Assembly: GCA_016929495.1 (NCBI GenBank)
Contig: JAFGIS010000371.1
Span: 1 to 37,195 of the forward strand
Origin: Polyangiaceae bacterium
Lineage (GTDB): Bacteria > Myxococcota_A > Polyangia > Polyangiales > Polyangiaceae
Length of the DNA stretch: 37,195 nt
Reading direction: 5' to 3'
Shown here in pieces: positions 1-10,064 of the stretch. A program made the translations under genes and the position numbers. Positions within the stretch are counted from its first letter, which is position 1. Each line of letters opens with the position of its first letter. The notes below the pieces were generated by a model, which had not been told where the DNA came from, did no database searches, and saw nothing but the letters and a program-made list of their open reading frames with translations.

Positions 1-2039
1 ATGCTCTGCCGCCCGGAGCGGCGCCCCATGTCCGCCGCGGCTTCGAACCGGGTGATCGCCTCCGCCACTTCCCCCCCAATCTGGAGGATCCCGCCCAGCG
101 CCAGCTGAACCGTCGCCAGCGTCCCAGCGTCTTCTGCGCGTTCGGCTGCTTCGGAGGCCGACAGATACGCCGCCCTCGCTCCCTCCAGGTCGTCGCGACG
201 ATGCAGCACCAGACCCAGGGAGTTGAGGGCGATGCCCTCGGCTCGGACCGATCCGCTCTGTTTGGCGTGCGCCAGAGCCTCATCGAGATGGGCGCGCGCC
301 TCATCCTGACGGCCGAGGTAGGAGAACGCCACGCCCTGGTAGGCGCACGCTTCGGCCAGATGGGCCTCGTCGCCCGCTGCGGTCGCGAGTGTTTCGACGG
401 CCGCAGCACAATCGCCGGCAACCAATTGGGCGCGGCCCAGGTAGAGCGTGTAGTCGGCGCGTTCCTCGGGCAGTGCTCGTTGTAGAGCGGAGCGCGCCGC
501 TTCCAACCATTCGAGCGCTGCGGGGGCTTCGCCGAACCCGAGCTCCAACCGGGCACGGGCCACGGCCAGGGGTACGGGACGGGTCGCGGTTTCGTTCACG
601 GTGGCGAGCAGATCCTGAGCCTGGCGATAGCGACCGCGGTCCAGAAGCGCGACGACCTCGCGCAGCCTGTCGGAGTCCTCTTCGACGGGTGGGCAGCGTT
701 CCCCGGCTCCGCTTTGCAGTCGCTCGATATCCGTAGCACCCACCACAGCCTCCGATGCCATAGAACGTACGAGTCGCCGGAGCTCTCCCGGTCGACACTG
801 GGAACTCGTCAACAGCTGCTCGACAACGCGCTCTGGCAGGGATGGGACAGCCCGGCGCAGCAGGGCAGCGGCTGCGCTGCGATCGAGCGGAGGAACCCGA
901 AAGACGGCCGCCGGCGACTTCGCTTCGCTGCGCACAGCCACGACGCACAGTCCCGAGCGCCGCGCCTCGGCGATGCAAGATCCGGCAGCGGCCGCGAGGC
1001 AATCCGCGTCGTCCACGAGCAGTACTCCGGGACAGGACGGCGCCTGTGCACCCCCGAACTCGCCGTCGAGCACTTCCTCGGCATTGCCGGCAAGCTCCGC
1101 GTCGATCCAGCACACCGGGTGCCCTTCGATACCCAGCGTCCAGCGCAGCCGGCGCAGAAGCAGGCTCCGTCCCGAACCGCGCGGCCCGACAACGTCAAGC
1201 TCGGAGCCCGGCTCGAGACGGCGCACGGCATCCAGCAATCGTGATGCGGTCTCCTCGATGCCGACCACGGGCCAATCGAGGGCCTCGTCCGGAAGCCGTT
1301 CGTGAACGCCGAGCCCGGCCGCGGCCCGCACCGCGCTCGCGAGCTCATCGGCGGACGGCGGTCGCCGCTCCGGATCCGCGTGAGTCGCCTGGCTAGCGAT
1401 CTCTCGCAGAGCCAGGGCTTCACGGGACTCCCCTGTCGCCAGGTCCGGAGCAATCAGGTCGCCGAGCGCGACTCCGAGCGCATATACCTCCGCTCGAACG
1501 GTGAGCGGCGCCCCGCGGAAGAGCTCGGGCGCTGCATAGCGCGGAGTGAGCCCCTCGACACGTGCGCCGCCTTCTCGCCATGGGGCTGACAGGCCGAGAT
1601 CCACCAGCGTGACGTGGCCGTCCGGCCCGACGATCACGTTGGCCGGCTTGAAATCGCCATGGAGCAACCCAGACCGATGAATGACCGTCAACTGATCCGC
1701 GGCGCGGACGAGCGCATCGAGTGCCTCTCGGCGCTGCCCTTGCTCGATCAGACGTTCGAGGCTTGTACCTCGAACGAGCTCGCGGACCATGTAGAGCCGC
1801 CCGCTGGCGGCGAGCTGCCCGAAGTGGATGATCCGGGGCAAGCCCAGGCCTTCGAGGGCCGAGAGCGCCACCGCCTCGCGGACCAGCGCAGCGCGCTCAC
1901 GCTCGGCAGCGCCCTCCGCCAGCACCTTCAGGGCATAGACACCCCCCGTGTGCCGGTCACGGACTTCCCAGACTTCGCCACCACCACCCCGACCGAGCCG
2001 GGTCAAACCTTGGTAGCGATTCGGCAGCTCGATGCACAC
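1..2039 (-). CDS. Ser/Thr protein kinase fused to AAA-type ATPase and TPR-like tail (partial, C-terminus outside window)
   Basis: The frame opens with GTG at 2039, directly after an in-frame TAG, and stays open to the window edge, so about 680 residues are visible and the C-terminus is missing. Residues 15-38 carry a glycine-rich loop (LGRGGGGEVWEV) and the ATP-binding Lys38 (YALKVL). The catalytic loop is HGDFKPAN (127-134), with Gly for the usual Arg, and the metal motif is DLG (147-149); an APE-like motif is near 170. The kinase is followed by a P-loop, GPRGSGRS (285-292), with Arg at the usual Lys, and a Walker B-like VLLVDDAD (339-346). The remainder is Ala/Leu/Arg-rich helical sequence that looks like TPR repeats (e.g. 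around 240-420 nt). Kinase-ATPase-TPR signalling proteins of this kind are common in myxobacteria. The start lies only 6 bp after the stop of the outer-membrane protein gene, so the two are probably cotranscribed. The substrate is unknown. Confidence 0.88.
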   Translation of the reverse strand, partial: MCIELPNRYQGLTRLGRGGGGEVWEVRDRHTGGVYALKVLAEGAAERERAALVREAVALSALEGLGLPRIIHFGQLAASGRLYMVRELVRGTSLERLIEQGQRREALDALVRAADQLTVIHRSGLLHGDFKPANVIVGPDGHVTLVDLGLSAPWREGGARVEGLTPRYAAPELFRGAPLTVRAEVYALGVALGDLIAPDLATGESREALALREIASQATHADPERRPPSADELASAVRAAAGLGVHERLPDEALDWPVVGIEETASRLLDAVRRLEPGSELDVVGPRGSGRSLLLRRLRWTLGIEGHPVCWIDAELAGNAEEVLDGEFGGAQAPSCPGVLLVDDADCLAAAAGSCIAEARRSGLCVVAVRSEAKSPAAVFRVPPLDRSAAAALLRRAVPSLPERVVEQLLTSSQCRPGELRRLVRSMASEAVVGATDIERLQSGAGERCPPVEEDSDRLREVVALLDRGRYRQAQDLLATVNETATRPVPLAVARARLELGFGEAPAALEWLEAARSALQRALPEERADYTLYLGRAQLVAGDCAAAVETLATAAGDEAHLAEACAYQGVAFSYLGRQDEARAHLDEALAHAKQSGSVRAEGIALNSLGLVLHRRDDLEGARAAYLSASEAAERAEDAGTLATVQLALGGILQIGGEVAEAITRFEAAADMGRRSGRQS

Positions 2040-2045
2040 CTAGCC

Positions 2046-2984
2046 CTAGAACCCGTAGGCTGCAGCGAGGCCAAAGAACGGGCCGGTCAGCGCCCAGCCG
2101 ACATCGAAACGTGTGGCGACGTTCTTGTGAGGTTTGACACGGACCCCCATCTGCAGCGCGAACCACGGGAAGATGTTCGGCTTCTGGCCGCCGTTCACCC
2201 AGCTGTCTTCGGTGTACTTGCCGTAGTGGTCGTTGTCGTTATCGCAGTATGGGTCGCCGTGGTCGTCGACGAACGGGGGGTCGCCCACCCCCCGACACTT
2301 GACGAAATCCTCCGGGTTCACGTCGGCATTGGGGACCGGCGGTGTAGCCTGGTTGCGCCGCAGATCGCCCCAGACGATGCCAAGTCCGGCGCCCATGCCG
2401 TAGTTGAGGGCGACCATGTCGCTGAAGGACTTGCTCCACATGAAGTCCGCCGACAGGTACATGACCTGGATGTTGCTCTTGACGATTTCGTAGGCCGCCG
2501 CGTGCTCGCTGATCCCTTTGAACGGCGTGTTCGGCATGTAGTAGCCAGACCACCACATCCCGAAGATCGTCTCGAAGCCGTTCTTCCTGATCGACGCCTC
2601 CGGGCCGAATCCGTTGACGTAGAGGGTGGTGCCACCGCTCGCGAACAGATTCATCATGAACTTGGGCACGACCATGCCGCGATAGCGTAGCCCGGCGAAG
2701 TAGTAGGTTTCGTCGGGCTTCTCGTACGGAGAATCGGACCGCTCTCTCTCGGCGTCCGCGTCGATCTCCGCCGGATCGGTCGAGTCGGTGTTGTCGACGC
2801 TTTCGCTCTCGTCTTCAGCTGGATAGCCTTCCTCGTCGGACGAATCGGCCTCGTCCGACTCGCCGGAGTCGTCGCCGGTGTCCTCGCCCCATTCGTCCTC
2901 CTCGGCTGCTGCCGCTGGGGGAGTCAGCAAGGAGAGAGTCCCGATGACGCCCGTAACTGACAAGATACGCAACCAACGCAACAT
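2046..2984 (-). CDS. Exported, probable outer-membrane beta-barrel protein with acidic N-terminal linker
   Basis: This is a 312-residue protein starting at ATG 2984, preceded by an AGAGGAG ribosome-binding site about 7 nt upstream. The frame is open a further 52 codons upstream, but the signal peptide (MLRWLRILSVTGVIGTLSLL, Ala-rich cleavage region near residue 27) supports the downstream start. Residues about 28-85 form a very acidic Asp/Glu/Ser linker. The rest alternates aromatic and small residues (YYFAGLRYRGMVVPKFMMNLF; FPWFALQMGVRVKPHKN is near the end) and finishes with FGLAAAYGF. A terminal Phe after alternating hydrophobics is typical of outer-membrane barrels. Two Cys lie in an Asp-rich loop (residues about 230-250). 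I recognise no specific family. The Ser/Thr kinase follows after 6 bp, so this may be its surface partner, but that is inference. Confidence 0.72.
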   Translation of the reverse strand: MLRWLRILSVTGVIGTLSLLTPPAAAAEEDEWGEDTGDDSGESDEADSSDEEGYPAEDESESVDNTDSTDPAEIDADAERERSDSPYEKPDETYYFAGLRYRGMVVPKFMMNLFASGGTTLYVNGFGPEASIRKNGFETIFGMWWSGYYMPNTPFKGISEHAAAYEIVKSNIQVMYLSADFMWSKSFSDMVALNYGMGAGLGIVWGDLRRNQATPPVPNADVNPEDFVKCRGVGDPPFVDDHGDPYCDNDNDHYGKYTEDSWVNGGQKPNIFPWFALQMGVRVKPHKNVATRFDVGWALTGPFFGLAAAYGF

Positions 2985-3141
2985 CACGACGCTCCTCTCT
3001 GAGCGCAGCCGCTCAGCAGCAGAGTGTGCCAATCCGCAAGGTGAGAGGATGGTGCCACGGCGCAGTGGCACATTGCAAAGGGGACTGGCACAAAGTGAGA
3101 GGGGAGCGACGAGGGTACGATGACGCCCGACACGGCGCACG

Positions 3142-3159
3142 GGGCCCCTGCGGGGGCTC
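3142..3159 (-). terminator. GC-rich hairpin downstream of the 91-residue gene
   Basis: GCCCC (3144-3148) pairs with GGGGC (3153-3157) around a 4-nt loop, and the stem can extend by two pairs including one G-U. It lies about 25 bp beyond the stop of the minus-strand gene ending at 3184. There is no T-run, so intrinsic termination is only a possibility. Confidence 0.25.
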
Positions 3160-3183
3160 TCGGGAAATCACGCTGCGGCGGTG

Positions 3184-3459
3184 CTAGCGAGGCTGGCTGA
3201 CCCGGCGCATGAGATCCTCGACCTCGGACTCAAGGCGATCCACGCGCCGCACCAGGCGTTGGTATTCTTCGGGAGTGGGCATGTTCAACGCCCGCGCGAC
3301 GCGCTCGGCCTGTTCTGCCGTAAAACTATTCAACCTACCTGGAACCTGCACGAGAGCGACCATCGCCCTGACGAACTGCTCGTTTTGCAGCAGCCGCGTG
3401 ACGCGAGGATCCTTCATCAGCTCCACACTCTTCTTCTTCAGTTCGTCGCTAAGACTCAT
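3184..3459 (-). CDS. Small phasin-like coiled-coil protein, unknown function
   Basis: This 91-residue protein is very rich in charged residues and predicted helix. It starts MSLSDELKKKSVELMKDPRV and ends in a heptad-like coiled coil (EEYQRLVRRVDRLESEVEDL). There is no signal peptide or membrane segment, so it should be cytoplasmic. The layout of a short helical N-terminal half plus C-terminal coiled coil resembles phasin or polyhydroxyalkanoate-regulator-like small proteins, but I cannot assign a family with confidence. It stands alone, with 267 bp separating it from prkA upstream and a GC-rich hairpin downstream. Coding reality is supported by a single clean frame and a plausible AGG ribosome-binding site before ATG 3459. 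Confidence 0.7.
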   Translation of the reverse strand: MSLSDELKKKSVELMKDPRVTRLLQNEQFVRAMVALVQVPGRLNSFTAEQAERVARALNMPTPEEYQRLVRRVDRLESEVEDLMRRVSQPR

Positions 3460-3726
3460 GGCGTTCGTGCCTCATGGCGCAGCGCGGCGTTTCCCGCAAC
3501 GCTGGTGGACAACGAAGGCACCGGCCATCGTTGACCGGAGGTCTTCGTTGGCACGAGCCCACACCGCATGCGGGGTCGGACCAACGAGGACGTTGCGCGA
3601 TCCAGACCGACTCCGCTGGCCCGGGCTGGACGGCACAGACGCCCCTGACTACGCGAGACGCCGTCGACGCGCAACCCGACGAAGGTCACGACCGAACACC
3701 CGGACGGTCCGGCATCTGGGGACCGC

Positions 3727-5844
<2,118 letters not shown>

Positions 5845-5948
5845 GCTCGCCGTGTGTCCTTTGTGGGCTCACAGAGAGAATAGCAGAACGTCGCACCCCG
5901 TTCACGCCCGCCACCCTAGAGCACCGATCCACCACCCCGCCTGCCCCG

Positions 5949-6518
5949 TCAGGGCCCCGTCGGCACGAGTTCGATGGGATTGCTAGGGGCGCCCGCGTGG
6001 AGCACGCCTGCTTCTCCGACCCAGTAGACGAAACGTTCCGGAGCCGTGTCGCGGTCGATGAAGCGCGCATCCAGCAACACGTAGAAGCTGACGGCTTCGC
6101 GGGGCGCACCCACGAACCACAGCTGGTCCAACTCGTCCGAGGTGGTGGTCTGATAGCTGATCCCACCTTCGCGGTTCTCGACGGCCCAATCCTCCGTGGG
6201 CAGCTCCGGGCCGACCAACACCAGGTCGTCTGCGCCGAGAGGCCTGGCGTAGACGTCCCATTCGCACGCCAGGCCCGAACGCTCCGTGTCGCACGCAACA
6301 GTGACGGCCCACTCTCCATCGCTCGCGTGTTCGATGAAGATGCCCGCCCCGCGTCCGGGGACGATGTCGGTCATGGTACCGTCGGTCTGTATCGCGGCCT
6401 CTTCGACAGTTGGATGCTCGACGTCGATGTCATCCCAACCGAGCTCGTGCGTGCTTCCGTAGGTGCACGAAGTCACCATGAGCAACAGGGAGAACCTGGC
6501 AATGCTCGCGTACCGCAT
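5949..6518 (-). CDS. Putative lipoprotein, unknown function
   Basis: This 189-residue protein has a short lipoprotein signal peptide (MRYASIARFSLLLMVTSC, lipidation Cys18). The mature part is acidic and beta-rich with no membrane segment and two further Cys, in VACDTERSGLACEW, that could form a disulphide. This suggests a small beta-sandwich attached to a membrane and facing the periplasm. I recognise no family. It starts about 20 bp after the end of the DUF6600-type gene, in the same direction, so the two may share a transcript. Confidence 0.72.
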   Translation of the reverse strand: MRYASIARFSLLLMVTSCTYGSTHELGWDDIDVEHPTVEEAAIQTDGTMTDIVPGRGAGIFIEHASDGEWAVTVACDTERSGLACEWDVYARPLGADDLVLVGPELPTEDWAVENREGGISYQTTTSDELDQLWFVGAPREAVSFYVLLDARFIDRDTAPERFVYWVGEAGVLHAGAPSNPIELVPTGP

Positions 6519-6538
6519 GGCCCCTCAAGCCTACACGC

Positions 6539-7714
6539 TCAGCGCCATGTCCGCGCTCCCGTTGACCGGATGCCGCGGGGCACGAAGCCACGACCCGGCC
6601 CGTGGATACGCGTGGAGCGGCTGGTGGTTCGGCCAGTGTTGATTCGAGAACGGCTCCTACCAGCTCGCCCGGCCCCGGGGACCGTTGGGGAGGCCGCCGC
6701 CCTGTCCGAGGTGCTCCGCGAGTCAGGGGCCACGTGAGCTCGCCGGCTCCTGACCGAACTCGACGTGCGATCCGACGTGCGGCTGCTGCCCGACCGAGCG
6801 CGCGCTGGCGCTGGATCGGCTGGAGCCCGGGAGCGCCGCACGGCTCGTTCGCCGATGGGATGCCGAGCGTCTGGCCCCGCAGACGACGCCCTGTGACGGG
6901 GCACGGCGTCGGGCGGGACGTGCGCCTGCGCCATGCTCGGGCCAGAGTGTCTATGGCCGTGCGGGCCGTAGCGTGGGGCGTATCGGCGCGTGTGGTGACC
7001 AAGGTGCCCGGCCAGCACGGGATCGCGGACGAGATACGCGTACGGACGATGGTGGAACACGTAGAAACTGGGACAGAAGACGTAGACTGTCGGCGGCGGG
7101 GGCCTCACCACCACGGCGGCGCCGTTCACCCAGATCCACGAGGGCGGCAGAGGGCCCCAGCCGACGTACGCGTAGCCCGGGTCTGCAACGCGCCACCGTA
7201 CCCATGCCGGAGCGTATCGCGTGCCGGGGATCCAGGCCCATCCCACTGCGGAAATCGAGACCCATCGTCCGTAGTGGAACACGGCCCACCCGAACGGGAA
7301 GTCGCTCACCCAAATCCATTCGCCGTTCTCGGAAAGAGCCCAACGTCCCGACGTGACGTACGGCACGAACTCTGGCCCCACCACACTCGAATTGGGAACC
7401 CAGACCAGGCCCCACGTCGGGTGCTGCATCCAGACGCCGTGCGGGTCGAGGGCAGCACGAAACTCGGTAAGCGCGGACGGATCCGTCTCGTTGGCCATCC
7501 TGTCCGTGTCGAGGTCCGCGTCTGTCTGCTCCTGCTCGGTGGCCTGCTGGCCACCCGAGGAGGAGCCTGTGGGATCCGCGGACGGCGTGGGCGCGACAGC
7601 GTCGGACTCCGGCGGTTGCGCCGTCGCGACGGGCGCGCAAACCAGAAGACACAACGCAACGCACAGACCGAGCGGGCCGTGCGCCATCGAGACGCTTTTC
7701 ATCGCCTCAAGCAT
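6539..7714 (-). CDS. Exported YXWGXW/DUF6600-type protein with suspect C-terminal frame
   Basis: ATG 7714 has an AAAGGGAAG ribosome-binding site and gives a 391-residue protein with a clear signal peptide (LGLCVALCLLVCAPVATA) and a Gln/Ser/Asp-rich linker. The core repeats Trp/Gly/Pro motifs typical of the DUF6600/YXWGXW family: HGVWMQHPTWGLVWVP, GEWIWVSDFPFGWAVF, GRWVSISAVGWAWIP and YAYVGWGPLPPSW. After about residue 270 the annotated frame becomes an Arg/Ser-rich string unlike the family. Shifting one base at a GGGG run (6898-6901) gives VTGRRLRGQTLGIPSANEP, which looks more family-like (my recollection of related tails). A third frame near the 3' end, closing with TAG at 6533-6531, also has slightly higher GC at third positions. 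The tail may be frameshifted or decaying. The role in the envelope is unknown. Confidence 0.7.
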   Translation of the reverse strand: MLEAMKSVSMAHGPLGLCVALCLLVCAPVATAQPPESDAVAPTPSADPTGSSSGGQQATEQEQTDADLDTDRMANETDPSALTEFRAALDPHGVWMQHPTWGLVWVPNSSVVGPEFVPYVTSGRWALSENGEWIWVSDFPFGWAVFHYGRWVSISAVGWAWIPGTRYAPAWVRWRVADPGYAYVGWGPLPPSWIWVNGAAVVVRPPPPTVYVFCPSFYVFHHRPYAYLVRDPVLAGHLGHHTRRYAPRYGPHGHRHSGPSMAQAHVPPDAVPRHRASSAGPDARHPIGERAVRRSRAPADPAPARARSGSSRTSDRTSSSVRSRRAHVAPDSRSTSDRAAASPTVPGAGRAGRSRSRINTGRTTSRSTRIHGPGRGFVPRGIRSTGARTWR

Positions 7715-7944
7715 GTGCTTCCCTTTCAATGCGGGCAACTTTCGCAGGAGCACGGGTCGGGTCTTGACCAACGGCTTCGCCGTGGTTCGCTGCTGGGGTT
7801 GGACGGACGAAGAGCGTATCGGCTTCACGGCGCGCTTGGTTGCCGTCTTTCCGCAGCGTTCGCGCGTTCATGTGCGCCCGTCCGGTCGCGGGGCGCCGGG
7901 CACCCATTGCCCCTACCGTAGTCGGGGGGCGAGGTCCGACGTAC

Positions 7945-8832
7945 TCAATCGACCGGTTCCTCGGCGCGACCCCCGGACCGGGCGATGATCCGGGTGGGGC
8001 CAACCTGCATGGCTCGGTCAAAGGCCTTGAGCATGTCGTAGATGACTAGCGCTGCGGTGCTCGCTGCCAGCAGCGCGTGCATTTCCACGCTCGTGCGGCC
8101 GAAGGCCTCGACCTCGGCAACCACGCGCACCGCGCCGACACGCTGGTCGACGGTCAAGTCGACATCCACCTCGGTCAAATGAACCGAATGGCACAGAGGA
8201 ATGAGCTCGGCGGTTCGCTTGGCCGCAAGAATGCCGGCAATGCGGGCCGTAGCGCCGACGTTGCCTTTGGGCGCATCGGCGCTCTGAAACCGAGCGAGTG
8301 CGTCTGCATTCATGCTGATCCGAGACTCGGCGACTGCGCGCCGCAGCGTCGGATCTCGTTGCGCGACGCTCGCCATGTGCACATCGCCGGCTAGGTTCAG
8401 GTGCGTCGATGCGGCACCTATGCCCATGATTTCGTCGCATGCTGCCTGCAACAACTCAGATCGACCCTGCGTCGCCACCTTGGCGAGCGCGTAGCGGTCG
8501 AGCGGCGAGAGCGTTGCCCAGGCCTGAGCGGCCGCAGCAAGGCTCTCCGTCCCGGCGCCTCGAAGCCCCGCGGGCGGTGCATCTGCGGGCGGATCGTGGA
8601 TCGGCTCGATGCGTTGCGGTGGGGGCTGCGCTCGCTGCGTCGACGCTGTCACGGGAGTGATGTCGACGACGCTGCCCGAGCCCGCTTGGACGATGGAGCG
8701 GCGAGCCTCAAGCGACAGGCTGCGCCAGCCATCCAACGACAACTTGAGACCCGCGCGGTCCAGCGCGCGGCGCGCCGCAAGGGGCACAAGGTCCAGACGC
8801 TCATCCACGCCGTCGAAGCCGTAGAGCTTCAT
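7945..8832 (-). CDS. moaC: Fusion: nitrate-reductase-associated-like domain + MoaC (cyclic pyranopterin monophosphate synthase)
   Basis: MoaC converts the 3',8-cyclo-GTP made by MoaA into cyclic pyranopterin monophosphate in molybdenum cofactor synthesis. From ATG 8832 the protein has 295 residues. Residues about 143-295 match MoaC: KGNVGATARIAGILAAKRT (Lys189 at the catalytic Lys position of E. coli Lys51), LIPLCHSVHLTEVDVDL, GRTSVEMHALLAASTAALVI, the YDM motif with Asp266 (E. coli Asp128 position), and the tail VGPTRIIARSGG. Residues 1-137 resemble the small nitrate-reductase-associated family (LVPLAARRALDRAGLKLSL, then WATLSPLDRYALAKV), interrupted by a Pro-rich linker at about 60-95. Normal MoaC is about 160 residues and stands alone. 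The frame is open upstream to 9009; ATG 8847 is the nearest alternative start. No moaA, moaB or moeA is nearby. Confidence 0.88.
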   Translation of the reverse strand: MKLYGFDGVDERLDLVPLAARRALDRAGLKLSLDGWRSLSLEARRSIVQAGSGSVVDITPVTASTQRAQPPPQRIEPIHDPPADAPPAGLRGAGTESLAAAAQAWATLSPLDRYALAKVATQGRSELLQAACDEIMGIGAASTHLNLAGDVHMASVAQRDPTLRRAVAESRISMNADALARFQSADAPKGNVGATARIAGILAAKRTAELIPLCHSVHLTEVDVDLTVDQRVGAVRVVAEVEAFGRTSVEMHALLAASTAALVIYDMLKAFDRAMQVGPTRIIARSGGRAEEPVD

Positions 8833-9117
8833 GGGCCCATAGCGCATCAGAGCCGGGCGCTCTGCGCAAGAGCCGCTTGGGAAGAGCGCCCCATAAGGCT
8901 CGGCCGTGTCGGCGGGGTGGGCATTTGCGCCGATGTCGGTGGGCTGGGTAGAGCAGCCCATGAACCCCTGGGTCACGTGACGTGGTTCCCGACCTGCGGG
9001 CCGCCCCACGAGGATTCGCAGACAGTCCTGGTGGCCGGAGGATACGGCACGTGCGGATGGGGCCCGGTTCGAACGCGCCAGCGCCGCGCAATCCTGTGTA
9101 AGACTCGGTCCAGATCC

Positions 9118-10020
9118 GTGGACAGGTTCGTTGCCGCCATTGCCGGGCTATGGCTCGCTGGCACGTTGTCCGCGTGCGCACCAGCCCACTGCAGCGCGCG
9201 AGGGCACTCGGCAGCTCGCGCGACCGACGCTCCGCGGACAGTGGTAAATGGATCTCGCATCGATACCGCCAAGCACACCCGAGCTGCTGGGGGTCCAGAT
9301 CCAGATGCTCCTTCGGCGGACAGCAGCTCGACCGGCACCGACGGACGTTCACCGGGATGGTCCGAACTACCCGTACCCGGATTCGAACCGGCCGTGCTGT
9401 GGGTCCCCGAGCAAGCCGCCGGACCACGGCCCGTGCTCGTCGTCGCACACGGCGCGGGTGGAAATGCGCGCTGGCATTGCGAGCTCTACGGCGAGCGCAT
9501 ACACGCCGCGGCATACATTCTCTGTCCGCGGGGCGTGCGCATGGTCGCCGACCGCAGCGTCGAGAGCGGCTACTACTTTCCGAACCACTACGAGCTCGAA
9601 CGCGAGGTCATGGCAGCGCTGGAGGCTCTGTGGTCGAGATTCTCCGACACGGATCGTACGGGAATCGTGTACGCCGGCTACTCGCAAGGCGCGACCATGG
9701 GGGCGCTGATGATCGTGGAGCACGCGGACCTGTTTGACCGAATCGTGCTCGTCGAAGGCGGCACCCACGAGTGGAACCTCGTGCGCGCCAAGCGTTACCG
9801 GCGCGGCGGCGGGCGACGTGTTCTGTTTGCCTGCGGCCAGGCGCGCTGTCGCGATGCCGCTCGACGCTCAGCGCACTGGCTCAAGCAAGCCGACCTCGCC
9901 GTGCGCGTACAGTACGCTCGCGGGGCTGGGCACACGCCGGCGGGAGGCGTCGGCGAGAAGGTTGCGGAAGCGTTCGCCTGGCTCACCGAAGAGGATCCGC
10001 GGTGGCAGAGCACGGAATAG
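9118..10020 (+). CDS. Lipoprotein alpha/beta hydrolase
   Basis: From GTG 9118 the protein has 300 residues with a lipoprotein signal (VDRFVAAIAGLWLAGTLSAC, Cys20) and a Ser/Asp/Gly-rich linker to about residue 85. The hydrolase core has an oxyanion-type VVAHGAGGNA (109-116), the nucleophile elbow GYSQG (187-191, Ser189) and a late His in GAGHTPAG. This fits the esterase/phospholipase/polyhydroxybutyrate-depolymerase-like branch acting outside the cytoplasm. The open frame extends far upstream, but only this part looks coding and it begins exactly at the signal peptide. It is divergent from the moaC fusion (285 bp between starts) and convergent with the glycosyltransferase gene. The substrate is unknown. 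Confidence 0.8.
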   Translation: MDRFVAAIAGLWLAGTLSACAPAHCSARGHSAARATDAPRTVVNGSRIDTAKHTRAAGGPDPDAPSADSSSTGTDGRSPGWSELPVPGFEPAVLWVPEQAAGPRPVLVVAHGAGGNARWHCELYGERIHAAAYILCPRGVRMVADRSVESGYYFPNHYELEREVMAALEALWSRFSDTDRTGIVYAGYSQGATMGALMIVEHADLFDRIVLVEGGTHEWNLVRAKRYRRGGGRRVLFACGQARCRDAARRSAHWLKQADLAVRVQYARGAGHTPAGGVGEKVAEAFAWLTEEDPRWQSTE

Positions 10021-10064
10021 GCGCCGGACTTCGTCTGGTAGCGGTGCACGGAACGTGACGCTGC

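Noticed and set aside
1614-2690. Long plus-strand frame of 358 codons
   Set aside because: It lies antisense to the kinase start and outer-membrane protein genes, both of which have clear motifs; its sequence is Val/Asp/Arg-rich with no family features.
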